From Enterobacter cloacae complex sp. R_G8 (GTDB taxonomy: Bacteria; Pseudomonadota; Gammaproteobacteria; Enterobacterales; Enterobacteriaceae), in contig NZ_CP102246.1 of assembly GCF_024599795.1 (NCBI RefSeq), positions 806,001 through 870,000 of the forward strand: a stretch of DNA of 64,000 bases. Direction: 5' to 3'. Positions 8,962-19,660 of the stretch are shown here, piece after piece (the first letter of the stretch is position 1; every line of letters starts with the position of its first letter). Position numbers and translations under genes: made by a program. The notes beneath the pieces are model-generated. The model ran no database searches. It was not told where the DNA came from and saw only the letters and a list, made by a program, of their open reading frames with translations.

Positions 8962-11078
8962 GATAACTTCCTGTTAATCACGCAATCCTGAGTGGCCGTC
9001 AGATCGCCGGTATTGCCGTTAAGTTCAAAGCCCGGCACCTGACGCATTTGGGTAAAGTGGTTTGCCAGCGCCCAGGCATCGACACCCATTGCATACAGAC
9101 GCGCCAGCGAGTAGTCGTTACGGACCGTACTCAGCGCCTGCTGCATCAGCGCCGGATTGCTGCCTGCCAGCATAGGAATCTCACTGTACTGCAGACCGTC
9201 CATCTCCAGACGGAAATCCGGGCCCGCGGTCCCTTGCGCGCTGCGCGAGCTGGCGTAGAGCGTGGCGCCGCTCTGGCTGCCGTTACGCATGGCGATCATC
9301 GGTTTGATGAAGGCAATCTCCTGCGGCGTGGCGACGATATAGGCCGCATCCACTTTGCCGCTACCGCCGATTTGCGCATCGGTTGGCGGGGCCGGGATGG
9401 TCAGACCGCCAATCGTCACGCTCTGCTGCTGTGGCAGGCTGGCACTCACCGGGCTGCCGTTAAGCGCAATACCCGCGCCGCCGTTAACGCCCGCACGCAG
9501 TTCAGAGACGGAACCGAATTTCTGCTGCAGCACGATGCCGCCGCCCAGCTTCTGCCACTCTTCGGCAAAGGCGTTGGCGACGCGATCGCCCAGCGTACTG
9601 CGAGGGATCAGCAGCAGCGGAGACTGTTTCCCCTGCTCGTGAATATGACGCGCCGCATCGCGGGCTTCATCTTCCGGAGAGAGGGCGAAATAGCAGATAT
9701 TGGCGCGGTTCTGAACCTGTTCAGGCTGGTTGAGCGCCAGCACGTTCAGCGCAGTGTTGCTCTTCATCAGCTCTTCCACGTTGTTTTTCAGCAGCGGGCC
9801 GACAACGATGCTGGCACCGTCCTGCTGAACCTGCGCCAGTACCTGATCGAGCGGCTGAGAGCTGGTGTCGTAGATCTTCAATTCAGCGCCAGGGTTAGCG
9901 CTGGTGGTGGCTACGGCCTGTGGCTGAGTGGCGGGCTGAGCGGCAGGTTGTGCTGCGGGCTCAGTGCTCTGCGGTTGAGGCTGCTCCGCTGTCGCAGACT
10001 CTGTTGCCGGTGCGGATTGTGTCTCTACCGGAGCCGGAGTCGCAGGTGCTGCGGCCGCAGGTGTGGTCGGTGCTGTCACCGGGTTCTGCATCGTCCCCTG
10101 CGGCGGCGTTTGTGCTGTGGTCAGGTCGCTGGTTTCCGCAGCGGAAGGGCTAACAACGTCGTTCACGTTTGCCGCCTGAGCTGCCTGTGCCGGAACCGCG
10201 CTACCGGTAACGGGCGTGGTACCGTTCTTCGCCGCTTCAAAACCTTGTTGAATGGTGCGGCCAAATACCGCCGCCTGGCCGTTCAACGGCAGAAGCAGGG
10301 CGATTTTGCTGGTGGAGGCAGGCTTAAAGTTCTGCACGTTCACCAGCTGTGTCGGCAGCATTTTCGCGCCCGGGTTTTGTGGGTAGCGCGTTTGCCAGTC
10401 GGTAATACCGGCTTTCAGCATGTTTGGATCGCTGCGGTTGTTAAACCACATCTGTTGCAGATCCAGCCACCCCTGCAACACGTTTTCATCAGCATTGATG
10501 ACCAGCGCCTGCGCCTGTTCCTGGGTCATTGAGGCGAGCGCCTGCCAGGTGGCATCAATATTTTTCTGCTTGTCCGCACCGCCGAGCAGCGGCTCCTGGG
10601 CGATCAGCGCCCGCAGCAGCGTCAGGGAAGGACGTCCCTGCTCAGCGGTGATACCCGCCTGCCAGAAACGGGCCTGCTGATTTTTATCCAGCGCGCTTAC
10701 GTCGATGTCGCCAAGGATCTTTTTCGCGGCGGCATAATCTTTCAGCGCGACTTTCAGCTCGGCAGAGAGCAGGCTCTGCTCAAGACGCTGGGCATCGTTA
10801 AGCTCGTGCGGAAGCTGGTTGAACAGTTCGGCGGCCTGCTGGGTTTTGCCCTCTTTCAGCAGTGCACGAATGGCGAGTAATTGCCAGTTGATCCTGGTAT
10901 CATTTGAGCTTTGCGACATTTGTTGCAGATAAAAGCCAGAATCAGCCTGAGCGGATCCCTGCAGATGGGCCGTGCTCTGGTCAGGTGCCTGGGTGCCACA
11001 GCCCGCAAAGATCAGGGCTGCCAGCAGAAGCGGCACGCTGCGCGTGGCTTTTTTTCGAAGAAACGTTAACGGTACCAT
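8919..11078 (-). CDS. lpoA: Penicillin-binding protein 1A activator lipoprotein LpoA
   Basis: 719 residues with lipobox at Cys27 (LIFAGC). I start at [10 protein letters not shown], base 11078; a longer reading to 11141 would run up to the rsmI start codon. The N-terminal half is TPR-like, the C-terminal half a periplasmic-binding-protein-like fold. Between them, roughly 9890-10200, lies a low-complexity linker rich in Ala, Pro, Gln and Thr, longer than in E. coli LpoA. LpoA reaches from the outer membrane through peptidoglycan to stimulate PBP1A transpeptidase. Confidence 0.96.
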   Translation of the reverse strand: MVPLTFLRKKATRSVPLLLAALIFAGCGTQAPDQSTAHLQGSAQADSGFYLQQMSQSSNDTRINWQLLAIRALLKEGKTQQAAELFNQLPHELNDAQRLEQSLLSAELKVALKDYAAAKKILGDIDVSALDKNQQARFWQAGITAEQGRPSLTLLRALIAQEPLLGGADKQKNIDATWQALASMTQEQAQALVINADENVLQGWLDLQQMWFNNRSDPNMLKAGITDWQTRYPQNPGAKMLPTQLVNVQNFKPASTSKIALLLPLNGQAAVFGRTIQQGFEAAKNGTTPVTGSAVPAQAAQAANVNDVVSPSAAETSDLTTAQTPPQGTMQNPVTAPTTPAAAAPATPAPVETQSAPATESATAEQPQPQSTEPAAQPAAQPATQPQAVATTSANPGAELKIYDTSSQPLDQVLAQVQQDGASIVVGPLLKNNVEELMKSNTALNVLALNQPEQVQNRANICYFALSPEDEARDAARHIHEQGKQSPLLLIPRSTLGDRVANAFAEEWQKLGGGIVLQQKFGSVSELRAGVNGGAGIALNGSPVSASLPQQQSVTIGGLTIPAPPTDAQIGGSGKVDAAYIVATPQEIAFIKPMIAMRNGSQSGATLYASSRSAQGTAGPDFRLEMDGLQYSEIPMLAGSNPALMQQALSTVRNDYSLARLYAMGVDAWALANHFTQMRQVPGFELNGNTGDLTATQDCVINRKLSWLKYQQGQIVPAS

Positions 11079-11140
11079 ACTGTATCCAGTGATTTTTTTT
11101 ACGCAATGCTCAATATTAAATCGGCAATACGGACGAAACA
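11079..11140. promoter_or_regulatory. Divergent lpoA / rsmI promoter gap
   Basis: Only 62 bp separate two divergent start codons, so both promoters and leaders must overlap here or extend into coding sequence. The gap is AT-rich with a run of eight T (11093-11100). I cannot assign -35/-10 pairs with confidence. Confidence 0.4.
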
Positions 11141-12004
11141 ATGAAACAACACGAAACGGCAGAGAATTCTCAAGGCCAGCTTTATATTGTACCTACTCCT
11201 ATCGGGAATTTGTCTGATATTACCCAACGTGCGCTGACCGTATTGCAAGCTGTTGATTTAATTGCTGCTGAAGATACCCGGCATACCGGTTTATTGCTGC
11301 AACACTTTGCGATTAACGCTCGTCTCTTCGCCCTGCACGATCATAATGAGCAGCAAAAAGCAGAAACGCTGGTGGCGAAGCTCAAAGAGGGGCAGAACAT
11401 TGCGCTGGTCTCTGACGCCGGTACGCCGCTGATTAACGATCCGGGCTACCATCTGGTGCGTACCTGCCGTGAAGCGGGGATCCGGGTGGTCCCTCTGCCG
11501 GGACCGTGTGCTGCGATTGCTGCATTGAGCGCTGCGGGCCTGCCGTCCGATCGTTTCTGCTATGAAGGTTTCCTGCCCGCCAAATCCAAAGGCCGCCGTG
11601 ACGTGTTAAAAGAGCTGGAAGCTGAACCGCGTACGCTGATTTTCTACGAATCCACGCATCGCCTGCTGGAAAGCCTGGAAGATATGGTGACCGTCTGGGG
11701 AGAGAGCCGCTACGTGGTGTTGGCGCGCGAGCTGACCAAAACCTGGGAAACCATTCACGGCGCGCCGGTCGGCGAACTGCTGGCGTGGGTAAAAGAGGAC
11801 GAAAACCGTCGCAAGGGCGAGATGGTGCTGATTGTCGAAGGGCATAAAGCGGAGGAGGACGCACTGCCTGCCGATGCGCTACGTACTCTGGCACTGCTAC
11901 AGGCTGAATTGCCGCTTAAGAAAGCGGCGGCACTGGCGGCGGAAATCCACGGCGTGAAGAAGAATGCGCTCTATAAATATGCGCTGGAGCAGCAGGGGGA
12001 GTAA
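11141..12004 (+). CDS. rsmI: 16S rRNA 2'-O-ribose C1402 methyltransferase RsmI
   Basis: 287-residue SAM-dependent tetrapyrrole-methylase-fold enzyme. Signature elements are '[18 protein letters not shown]' near the N-terminus, '[14 protein letters not shown]' and '[18 protein letters not shown]'. It methylates the 2'-OH of C1402 in the decoding centre, partnered by RsmH on N4. Divergent from lpoA. The Fic gene follows after only 5 bp, suggesting co-transcription. Confidence 0.97.
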   Translation: MKQHETAENSQGQLYIVPTPIGNLSDITQRALTVLQAVDLIAAEDTRHTGLLLQHFAINARLFALHDHNEQQKAETLVAKLKEGQNIALVSDAGTPLINDPGYHLVRTCREAGIRVVPLPGPCAAIAALSAAGLPSDRFCYEGFLPAKSKGRRDVLKELEAEPRTLIFYESTHRLLESLEDMVTVWGESRYVVLARELTKTWETIHGAPVGELLAWVKEDENRRKGEMVLIVEGHKAEEDALPADALRTLALLQAELPLKKAAALAAEIHGVKKNALYKYALEQQGE

Positions 12005-12009
12005 GTGAT

Positions 12010-12990
12010 ATGAGCCGCTACCAGCCTCCTTTCACGATCACACCATCGATTCTCAATCAGGTTGTTGAGATTGGTGAGCTATTAGGGCACTGGGCGGCGC
12101 ATTCAGGAAGAACCTCTCCGTTACTGCGTAAAGAGAACCGAATCCGCACCATCCAGGCTTCTCTGGCCATTGAACATAACTCTCTGACGACCGGACAAGT
12201 AACGGCAATCATGGAGGGTAAACGCGTGCTCGCACCTGAAAAAGATATTCAGGAAGTGCGTAACGCGATTCTGGCTTATGAGAGATTGCCTGAATGGAAG
12301 CCCTGGACGCTCAAAGACTTACTCAGTGCACACCGGTTATTAATGCTTGGTCTGGTTGATAACCCTGGCAAGCTCCGAATGGGGGACGTAGGCGTATATC
12401 GCGGGAATCAGTTGGTCCATATGGCTCCACCCGCTTCCCAAATTAACCGGTTTATTGCTGATCTGCTTGTCTGGTTAAAAGAAACCGAACTCCATCCACT
12501 GATTACCAGCTCAGTCTTCCATTACGAATTTGAATTCATCCATGCATTTTCTGATGGGAATGGTCGTATGGGGCGGCTGTGGCAAACGTTGATTTTGAGT
12601 CAGTGGCGCTCAGAGCTTGCCTGGCTGCCAGTTGAGACACTGATTCATTTTCAGCAGGATCGCTATTATCAGATTTTGGGAGAATGTGACCGGGCGAGTG
12701 ATTGCACCGCATTTATAGAGTTTATGCTCCAGAATATGGCTGAAGCGTTGCGGGAGGGCATAGGGGCACCTTCTGTTATGTCGGAAAAAATGTCGGAAGA
12801 GATGTCGGAAAAGGAAACGACTATTCTTGAGCTTCTTACCGTTCAACCGCAGATGTCCGCAGCGATGTTAGCATCCATGCTAGGTGTCACTTCCCGCACT
12901 GTGGAACGCTATCTCAGCGCCTTGCAAACAAAAGGGAAACTAAAGCGCCTGGGAGCCAGGAAAGGAGGAAGCTGGCAGGTCATGCCTTAA
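12010..12990 (+). CDS. Fic-domain protein with C-terminal winged helix
   Basis: 326 residues. The Fic active-site motif is H178-A-F-S-D-G-N-G-R-M-G-R189, a near-perfect HPFx(D/E)GNGRxxR, so AMP-transfer or related nucleotidyl transfer is likely. The upstream helix S51-L-A-I-E55-H56 resembles the class II inhibitory motif (S/T)xxxE(G/N), with His instead of Gly/Asn. A helix-turn-helix (about 278-315) closes the chain after a repeated M-S-E-K/E linker (258-268). No antitoxin-like partner gene is adjacent. The target is unknown; DNA gyrase, tubulin-like or other proteins are AMPylated by various relatives. The start follows GGGGAG at the end of rsmI. Confidence 0.88.
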   Translation: MSRYQPPFTITPSILNQVVEIGELLGHWAAHSGRTSPLLRKENRIRTIQASLAIEHNSLTTGQVTAIMEGKRVLAPEKDIQEVRNAILAYERLPEWKPWTLKDLLSAHRLLMLGLVDNPGKLRMGDVGVYRGNQLVHMAPPASQINRFIADLLVWLKETELHPLITSSVFHYEFEFIHAFSDGNGRMGRLWQTLILSQWRSELAWLPVETLIHFQQDRYYQILGECDRASDCTAFIEFMLQNMAEALREGIGAPSVMSEKMSEEMSEKETTILELLTVQPQMSAAMLASMLGVTSRTVERYLSALQTKGKLKRLGARKGGSWQVMP

Positions 12991-13010
12991 CCTGCTCAGC
13001 CGAGCACGTT

Positions 13011-14900
13011 TTATTTTTCTGGCATCGCCTCAAACACCAGCGTTTCCAGCGGTTTGAGGGTAATCACCACCGCGTTTTTATACTCTGCCGGTATCGTGGC
13101 GTTACTGCCATAGACCGCTTTCAGGCTAAACGGCGTCGCATCTCCGGTCGGGATTTCGAAATCTTTCGTCAAATCCAGATAATAGCTTTGCGGCTTATCC
13201 GACGGGTTTCGTAAACCAAAAATGGCTTTGTCTTGATTCCACGACGCCCAGCCGTAGATCTCAAGCGCCGTTGGGTCTCCGCCAATCCAGTGGGTATCCA
13301 CCAGCACGCTGGCGTTATCCCGGGACCATTTGGCAGCCTGCGCCAGGGTATCCCACTTCGCCTTGTTGAGCATTGAAGGGGTGATATACAGCTCCTGCAA
13401 CTGGGTGCCGGTGGCGAAGTAGCTCCAGACCTGGTCAGCAAAATCACTGTCCGTTTGCACCTTCTCCAGACCGTAATACGCATTCTCCGCGCTGACGATC
13501 CCGTGATACATCAGGGAGTTCAGCGGGAACAGCGGACCTTTACGCACAATAGAGCGATACGTCTCCGCATCGCGATAGGTCATCCACTGCTGAACCGGCG
13601 TGCCGGGGCCGTACAGGTTGATATCGTCACCCTGACGCCAGATGGAATCAGCGTAGAACAGCCAGGATGGGCTGGCATTGGTACCGGTCGTCAGGTTGAT
13701 AAACAGATTCGGATTGGCGCTGCGCATGTTATGCAGCAGTGCAATAGAGGCGTCAAAATCCGAGGCGAACGGGCTGCCTTTGATGTGCGAGTTGGCGTTG
13801 CCCATGCCGTCCAGTTTAAACGAGGTAATGTGCTCGTTTTTTATCAGCTTAACGATCTGCTCATTAAAGTTCTTAAAATAGTTCGGGCCTGACAGCGCCA
13901 GCTTCCCGTCTACCGTTTCGAAACCGTACTCTTTTGCATGCGAGACGCGCGTATCGCGCGGTTTGTTATATCCGCCCCATGGCGAGAGCCACAGGCCAAC
14001 AGAGCTGTGCAGGCTGTCTGCTTTCTCCCGTACCTTGCCAAAACCTTTGCTGAAAGCCGGGCCGAACAGCCAGCGCCCGGTAAGGTCATCCCAGCCATCG
14101 TCAAGCAGGAAAGCATCCAGCGCGACACCCCGCCCGGCAATAAACTCCTTGTTCCATTCGTCCATCCGCCCCAGCACATCCTGCTCGGAGTACGGGGTAA
14201 AGAAGCCGATGTCCATCCAGCTGTTGTAGTGTAAGTAAGGTTTATACGGACGCGGACGCACGGCATCGATAAACTGGTTTACGCTACGGCGCAGTTGGCT
14301 GGTCTCCGGGAAGGTACCGAAGTAGGTGGTGTAGCTGACCGGGGTTGCCGGCTGAATGGGGGTTTTCAGCTCCACGTTGAGGTTGGTCGTCGCTTCATAG
14401 GCGTACGTGTTAACGATGGGTTTATCCGGCAGGATAAAGAACGAGTCTGCAATAATCGGCGAGCTGTTAATTGCCCCATCTACGTAAGGTGCCTGAGCCT
14501 GCTTTTTGGTCGGGAAGAAGGTGATTTTCGCCACATCCCGAGGCTGCCCGACGGCGGCGATGGTGTAGTCGATGCTGGCGTATTTGCCCTTCACCAGGTT
14601 CAGCTTCACCGTCACGTTAAAGTCAGGATGGGTGAAGTCGACGACAATACCACTGTCCTGTTTTTCGACATGTTTGACCTTAAAATCCGTCGTGTGAATT
14701 TTAGTCTCGTCCGGCAGCGTCAGAAAGAACAGTTCCTGCGGCGTCAGCGGATGATTAGCCCTGGTGTCCTTCACCACGACCGTCGAGTTCGCGTCATCAA
14801 ATGACAGGGCAATGTTGTCGTTATTAAGGGTGTAATTCGCTGCTATCGCGCTATGGGAAACACCCAGGGCAAGCATGGATAGGGGGAGGATTTTTTTCAT
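13011..14900 (-). CDS. Secreted clan GH-D (GH36-like) alpha-galactosidase / alpha-GalNAc-ase candidate
   Basis: 629 residues with a Sec signal peptide (hydrophobic 5-20, cleavage after SAIA). An N-terminal beta-sandwich region (about 21-200) precedes a TIM barrel with the clan GH-D marks 'FLLDDGW' (264-270) and 'FKLDGMG' (361-367; Asp364 the likely nucleophile); Asp425/426 in 'WRQGDD' is a candidate acid/base. It is the last gene of the GalNAc operon. An upstream ATG at 14919-14921 overlaps the kbaY stop as TGATG and would give 636 residues; I prefer 14900 because AAGGA precedes it and it begins a clean signal sequence. Substrate inferred from context: terminal alpha-Gal or alpha-GalNAc released in the periplasm or outside. 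Confidence 0.8.
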   Translation of the reverse strand: MKKILPLSMLALGVSHSAIAANYTLNNDNIALSFDDANSTVVVKDTRANHPLTPQELFFLTLPDETKIHTTDFKVKHVEKQDSGIVVDFTHPDFNVTVKLNLVKGKYASIDYTIAAVGQPRDVAKITFFPTKKQAQAPYVDGAINSSPIIADSFFILPDKPIVNTYAYEATTNLNVELKTPIQPATPVSYTTYFGTFPETSQLRRSVNQFIDAVRPRPYKPYLHYNSWMDIGFFTPYSEQDVLGRMDEWNKEFIAGRGVALDAFLLDDGWDDLTGRWLFGPAFSKGFGKVREKADSLHSSVGLWLSPWGGYNKPRDTRVSHAKEYGFETVDGKLALSGPNYFKNFNEQIVKLIKNEHITSFKLDGMGNANSHIKGSPFASDFDASIALLHNMRSANPNLFINLTTGTNASPSWLFYADSIWRQGDDINLYGPGTPVQQWMTYRDAETYRSIVRKGPLFPLNSLMYHGIVSAENAYYGLEKVQTDSDFADQVWSYFATGTQLQELYITPSMLNKAKWDTLAQAAKWSRDNASVLVDTHWIGGDPTALEIYGWASWNQDKAIFGLRNPSDKPQSYYLDLTKDFEIPTGDATPFSLKAVYGSNATIPAEYKNAVVITLKPLETLVFEAMPEK

Positions 14901-14920
14901 CAGGGTAAGATCCTTTTTCA

Positions 14921-15805
<885 letters not shown>

Positions 15806-16954
15806 TTAAGCCTGCCACGGATGAATAACAACGCCCTGTACCACGCGGTTGACCGTGCCGCTGGCGGATGGCGTATCGGGTGTATTGCCCACGCTGAGGG
15901 ACTGGGACAGTGCAAAGACCTGGGCGTACATCAGGAAGCAGAACGCCTGTTCCATATCAATAAACGGGCGTGAAGGCGGCAGCAGGATGTGCGGGCCCGC
16001 TTCAATCACCGGATCGTTTTCAGCGGCGATGGCGACAACGCGCAGGGCCTGGCGATCGCGACGCAATTCCGCCAGAAGATCCAGATCGTACTGACGCGTA
16101 TACGGATGGCTGGAGATAAACACCACCACCAGCGTTTCGTTATCTACCAGCGACTTAGGCCCGTGACGGAACCCCGTTGGGGAATCGTAGAATGCCGCCA
16201 GCTTGCCCGCGGTCAGTTCCAGTACCTTCAGCGCCGATTCCCGCGCCGCCCCCTGCAGGCCACCGCTTCCCAGGTAGACGATCCGTTTCCAGGGCTCGTT
16301 ACCAAATACGCCATGGCGGAAATCACCAAGTGAGGTGAGGATCGCCTGACAGCGATCGGCCACGTCGCGGAAGGTGTTGCTGTTGATCGTCTCTGGCGCG
16401 AATACGGCCAGGCAGCTTGCCATCATGGTGGTGATACTGCTGGTCATCGCGAAACCGCGATCGTGCGTTTCGGCAGGCATCAGCAGGGCACAGGCGTTAT
16501 CACTGTCGATAGCGCTCTGATACAGGTTTCCCGCCTCGTTACAGGTGATCGACAGATGGTAGCACTCCGGCACGAACTGATTAGCCAGCTCAACGGCGGC
16601 GACGCTTTCAGGGCTGTTACCGGAACGGGCAAATGAGATCAGCAGCAGCGGATGTGCAGGGCTGAAGTAATCCATCGGGTTCGTGACCAGATCGGTTGTC
16701 GGTACGGCGGAGATGTTTTTCCCGGTGTGGCTCGCAAGCCATGGCGCAATGATATCGCCTATAAACGCGGACGTGCCTGCGCCGGTCAGTACGATCCGCA
16801 GATCGTGCTTACGCAGCAGTGGCGTCAGGAAACTGTCAATCGAGGAACGCAAATTATCGATGTTGTGGAGCGAGCGGATCCAGCTGGCAGGCTGCTGGCG
16901 GATCTCTTCTTCGGTCCAGGTGCCGGTTGTGGCGGTGGGAGTGATCTGTGGCAT
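15806..16954 (-). CDS. agaS: D-galactosamine-6-phosphate deaminase/isomerase AgaS
   Basis: 382 residues with tandem SIS domains; 'LTGAGTSAFIGD', 'ARSGNSPES', 'GSGGLQGAARESALK' and 'SPTGFRHGPKS' are family hallmarks. AgaS converts galactosamine 6-phosphate to tagatose 6-phosphate plus ammonia; in E. coli it, rather than AgaI, is the required deaminase. First gene of a second aga transcription unit (agaS-kbaY-glycosidase) preceded by its own AgaR-like operators. Confidence 0.96.
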   Translation of the reverse strand: MPQITPTATTGTWTEEEIRQQPASWIRSLHNIDNLRSSIDSFLTPLLRKHDLRIVLTGAGTSAFIGDIIAPWLASHTGKNISAVPTTDLVTNPMDYFSPAHPLLLISFARSGNSPESVAAVELANQFVPECYHLSITCNEAGNLYQSAIDSDNACALLMPAETHDRGFAMTSSITTMMASCLAVFAPETINSNTFRDVADRCQAILTSLGDFRHGVFGNEPWKRIVYLGSGGLQGAARESALKVLELTAGKLAAFYDSPTGFRHGPKSLVDNETLVVVFISSHPYTRQYDLDLLAELRRDRQALRVVAIAAENDPVIEAGPHILLPPSRPFIDMEQAFCFLMYAQVFALSQSLSVGNTPDTPSASGTVNRVVQGVVIHPWQA

Positions 16955-17200
16955 AACTCAGTCCTTAGTCGTGTGAATTCCACATCAGACGCTGGCAAAT
17001 GTGTCGCTATCTTTCGTTTCGTTTCACTTGTTCACTTAAGCAGTTAAATAAAATCTATAGAAAAGAAATCGAAAGTTCAACGAAAGAAAAGAAATAAAAC
17101 GAAAAGTGTGATCGCGAAAGGAAAGGGTAAAATTAAGGAAAGGAAAAGAAAGGCCTTACGGTTTGACGCCATAAAGCCAAAAGGAGACACAATAAAAGGG
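16955..17200 (-). promoter_or_regulatory. agaS promoter region with two AgaR-like operators
   Basis: 246 bp between agaA and agaS, strikingly purine-rich on the plus strand. Two matches to the AgaR pattern TTTCRTTTYRTTTY occur in opposite orientation: 17009-17031 (plus) and 17084-17108 (minus). A 15-bp word AAAAGAAAGGCCTTA at 17144-17158 recurs exactly at 22418-22432 in the agaR/kbaZ gap. E. coli also has an internal AgaR-controlled promoter before agaS. Confidence 0.75.
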
Positions 17201-18334
17201 CTAAAGAGGGAGAGCCTGGCCCTGAATCCAGATCTGCTGAAGGTGTAAACCGTCATCCAGCGCAATAATATTGGCGCGTTTCCCTGGCGTTAAGGAGCCA
17301 AGCTGATGATCACTGCCCAGCAGGCGGGCAGGATGCAGCGAAGCCATATGAATGGCCTCTTCTGCTGTCACACCCGCATGTTCCACCATATGCCTGACGG
17401 CGGCATCCAGCGACAGCGTGCTTCCCGCCAGCCCGCCAGAGGCGGTTTTTACCACGCCGTGGTGCATTGTGACCTCTTCGCCACAGAGCATATACCGCCC
17501 GTCCGGCATACCTGCCGCCTGCATGGCATCGGTAATCAGCACCACGCGATCCTTCGCACAGCAGCTGCATACACGCATGGCGCCCGGATGAACATGATGA
17601 CCGTCGGCAATAAGCTCCAGCCACGCCCGTTTGTCCGTCAGCCCGGCACCGACCATACCCGGCGCTCTGTGATGCAGCCCCGTCATACCGTTAAAGCAGT
17701 GCACCAGCCCGTCTGCACCGGCGTCAAAGGCGGCAAGGGTTTGCTCGTACGTGGCGCCACTGTGGCCCAGCATCACACGGATACCCCGCTGCTTCAGGTG
17801 GCGAATGGCCTGTAGCGCGCCGGGTTTTTCCGGTGCCAGTGCCACCACCTTCAGCGTGTTGTGTGATACCGCAATCAACGCGTCCAGCTCGGCGATATCC
17901 AGTTCCCGAAACAGCGCGGGTGGATGCGCCCCTTTGTTCTGCGGGGTAAAGTACGGGCCCTCCAGATAGCTGCCCAGAATCTGCGCGCCAGGGCCGCCTG
18001 ACTGACAGCGTCGGGCGATCCGCGTGAGTGCGCCGTGAATCGCCTCCAGCGGCGCGGTGACCGTCGTGGGCAAAAATGCCCCGACGCCTTCACGTGCTTT
18101 ATGGAGAGCCAAAACATCCAGCGCATCGGGGGCGTCATCCATCACATCCACACCCATGCCACCATGAACGTGAATATCAATGAATGCCGGGCAAAGCTTA
18201 TCGGCATCGCGGGCGTGAACGCCTGCGGGGATGGGTTCAATCGCTGCGATAATGCCGTCCTCAAAACGAAGCTGGTGGTCATCCAGCCAGCCTTGTTCGG
18301 TCAGCACCTGTCGCGCGCGCAGCAGTTGGCTCAT
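17201..18334 (-). CDS. agaA: N-acetylgalactosamine-6-phosphate deacetylase AgaA
   Basis: 377 residues, amidohydrolase family, NagA-like. The metal-binding 'DIHVHGGMG' and the later 'GHSGATYEQT', 'HCFNGM' and 'LITDAMQAAGM' segments are intact. It removes acetate from GalNAc 6-phosphate. E. coli K-12 has only a truncated AgaA and cannot use GalNAc; here the gene is full length, so the pathway should work. Its ATG overlaps the agaF stop as ATGA. Confidence 0.96.
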   Translation of the reverse strand: MSQLLRARQVLTEQGWLDDHQLRFEDGIIAAIEPIPAGVHARDADKLCPAFIDIHVHGGMGVDVMDDAPDALDVLALHKAREGVGAFLPTTVTAPLEAIHGALTRIARRCQSGGPGAQILGSYLEGPYFTPQNKGAHPPALFRELDIAELDALIAVSHNTLKVVALAPEKPGALQAIRHLKQRGIRVMLGHSGATYEQTLAAFDAGADGLVHCFNGMTGLHHRAPGMVGAGLTDKRAWLELIADGHHVHPGAMRVCSCCAKDRVVLITDAMQAAGMPDGRYMLCGEEVTMHHGVVKTASGGLAGSTLSLDAAVRHMVEHAGVTAEEAIHMASLHPARLLGSDHQLGSLTPGKRANIIALDDGLHLQQIWIQGQALPL

Positions 18335-18765
18335 ATTCCTTCCTCTGCGGGCGCTTCCTCGCGACAGCGGCCAAGCTCATCTACCAGGCTCGTCAGACCG
18401 CGGTGGCCACACTCCAGCGCCTGCAGACGAAACGCTTCGCTGGTTAATCCATCGCGCTCCAGCACCATTTCCAGCAGCAATTGCAGGTTGGTACCGGTGA
18501 TCACTTCGCTGCCCGGTCTTTTCATGGCGAGCATAGAAGCAACGCGAAACGGGGTCCCGCCCAGCAGATCGGTAAGGAACACTATATCGTGCCGGGCGTC
18601 GAGCTCGCTCACCGCCTGCTCAAGCTGCGCGGTCAGCCGCGCGGTGGTGGAAGTTTCAGGAAAATCGATGGCGATAAACTGCGGCTGCTCGCCCAGGATC
18701 TGCTTCATAGCCTGCTCAAGCCCGCTGGCAAAACCGCCGTGACCCGTCAAAATAATGCCTAACAT
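18331..18765 (-). CDS. agaF: GalNAc PTS enzyme IIA component AgaF
   Basis: 144 residues, mannose/sorbose-family PTS IIA. The phosphorylated histidine is His9 in 'ILTGHGGFASG'. I begin at MLGIILTG (base 18765) as in E. coli; an in-frame ATG at 18834 would run into agaE. It passes phosphate from HPr to AgaV. The last four bases overlap agaA. Confidence 0.95.
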   Translation of the reverse strand: MLGIILTGHGGFASGLEQAMKQILGEQPQFIAIDFPETSTTARLTAQLEQAVSELDARHDIVFLTDLLGGTPFRVASMLAMKRPGSEVITGTNLQLLLEMVLERDGLTSEAFRLQALECGHRGLTSLVDELGRCREEAPAEEGI

Positions 18766-18781
18766 CGCAACCTCTTTGCGT

Positions 18782-19660
18782 TTACAGGAAGTGACAGAAT
18801 TTACCGACAACACCCAACACCACGGTGATACCAATCAGCCGCAGCGGGCTCCAGCCACGACGCACCAGCCAGAACATGGTCAGGGTGTAGACCAGCGGCA
18901 GAAACGCGGGCATCAGCTTATCGATAACGTCAGCCTGCAGTTTGACGACCGCATCCCCGGCTTTGATTTCGAGCGTGGTATTGAGACGAACATAGGTTGC
19001 CACCAGCGCACCGATCACCGTCATCCCGACAATGGAAGCCGCATGGCCGACCTTTTTAGTATTGGCTTTGATCAACGGAATGGCTGCGACGCCCATCCGG
19101 TAAGCGTAATGCGCCAGGCCAAAGCGCAGGCCGAGATGCACAACGTTAAACAGCACGATAAACACCACCGCACCCAGAATCGAACCTTGCAGCGCCAGGC
19201 TGGCGCCGATACCGCCGCAGATCGGCAACAGAGTCAGCCAGAACATGGCGTCACCAATGCCGCCAAGCGGCGCACCGACGGCAATTTTGGTGCTCTGAAT
19301 ACTGTTTACATCCTGTTTGGAGCGTTCCATCGCCAGAATAATGCCGATAACAAAGGTCACCAGGAACGGGTGGGTATTAAAGAACCCCATATGGCCTTTC
19401 ATGGCGCGTGCCAGATCGCGCTTGTTGGTATGGATCTTTTTCAACGCAGGCAGTAACCCGTAAAGCCAGCCGGAGGCCTGCATACGTTCATAGTTGAATG
19501 AGGCCTGCAGCAGCATAGAACGCCAGGCGACGCGGTTGATGTCCTTTTTCGTCAGTTCTGCACCGATGCTCTGGTCTTCGTAGACGTTTTCATTGACGCC
19601 GGTCAGCAGCGTCTCTTCGCTTTCAGACACGCCCGGTAATGTTGTGTGATTAGATGCCAT
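18782..19660 (-). CDS. agaE: GalNAc PTS enzyme IID component AgaE
   Basis: 292 residues, mannose-family IID integral membrane subunit. 'LLQASFNYERMQASGW' and 'GAPLGGIGDAMFW' are IID signatures, with several hydrophobic helices in the second half. With AgaW it forms the membrane channel for GalNAc uptake and phosphorylation. Its first 11 bp overlap the end of agaW. Confidence 0.95.
   Translation of the reverse strand: MASNHTTLPGVSESEETLLTGVNENVYEDQSIGAELTKKDINRVAWRSMLLQASFNYERMQASGWLYGLLPALKKIHTNKRDLARAMKGHMGFFNTHPFLVTFVIGIILAMERSKQDVNSIQSTKIAVGAPLGGIGDAMFWLTLLPICGGIGASLALQGSILGAVVFIVLFNVVHLGLRFGLAHYAYRMGVAAIPLIKANTKKVGHAASIVGMTVIGALVATYVRLNTTLEIKAGDAVVKLQADVIDKLMPAFLPLVYTLTMFWLVRRGWSPLRLIGITVVLGVVGKFCHFL

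Noticed and set aside
9048..10532. 494-codon open frame opposite lpoA
   Set aside because: It is antisense to a confidently identified gene, its translation is Arg/Cys-rich and repetitive from the Ala/Pro/Gln linker, and there is no ribosome site or homology.
7369..11140. Possible frameshift in the lpoA-yraN overlap
   Set aside because: Both proteins are full length and in their expected frames; the 43-bp overlap is a true gene overlap rather than a sequence error.
17077..17265. Short hydrophobic frame in the agaS promoter region
   Set aside because: Phe/Leu-rich translation results from T-rich operator sequence on the minus strand; it overlaps the end of agaA and has no ribosome site.
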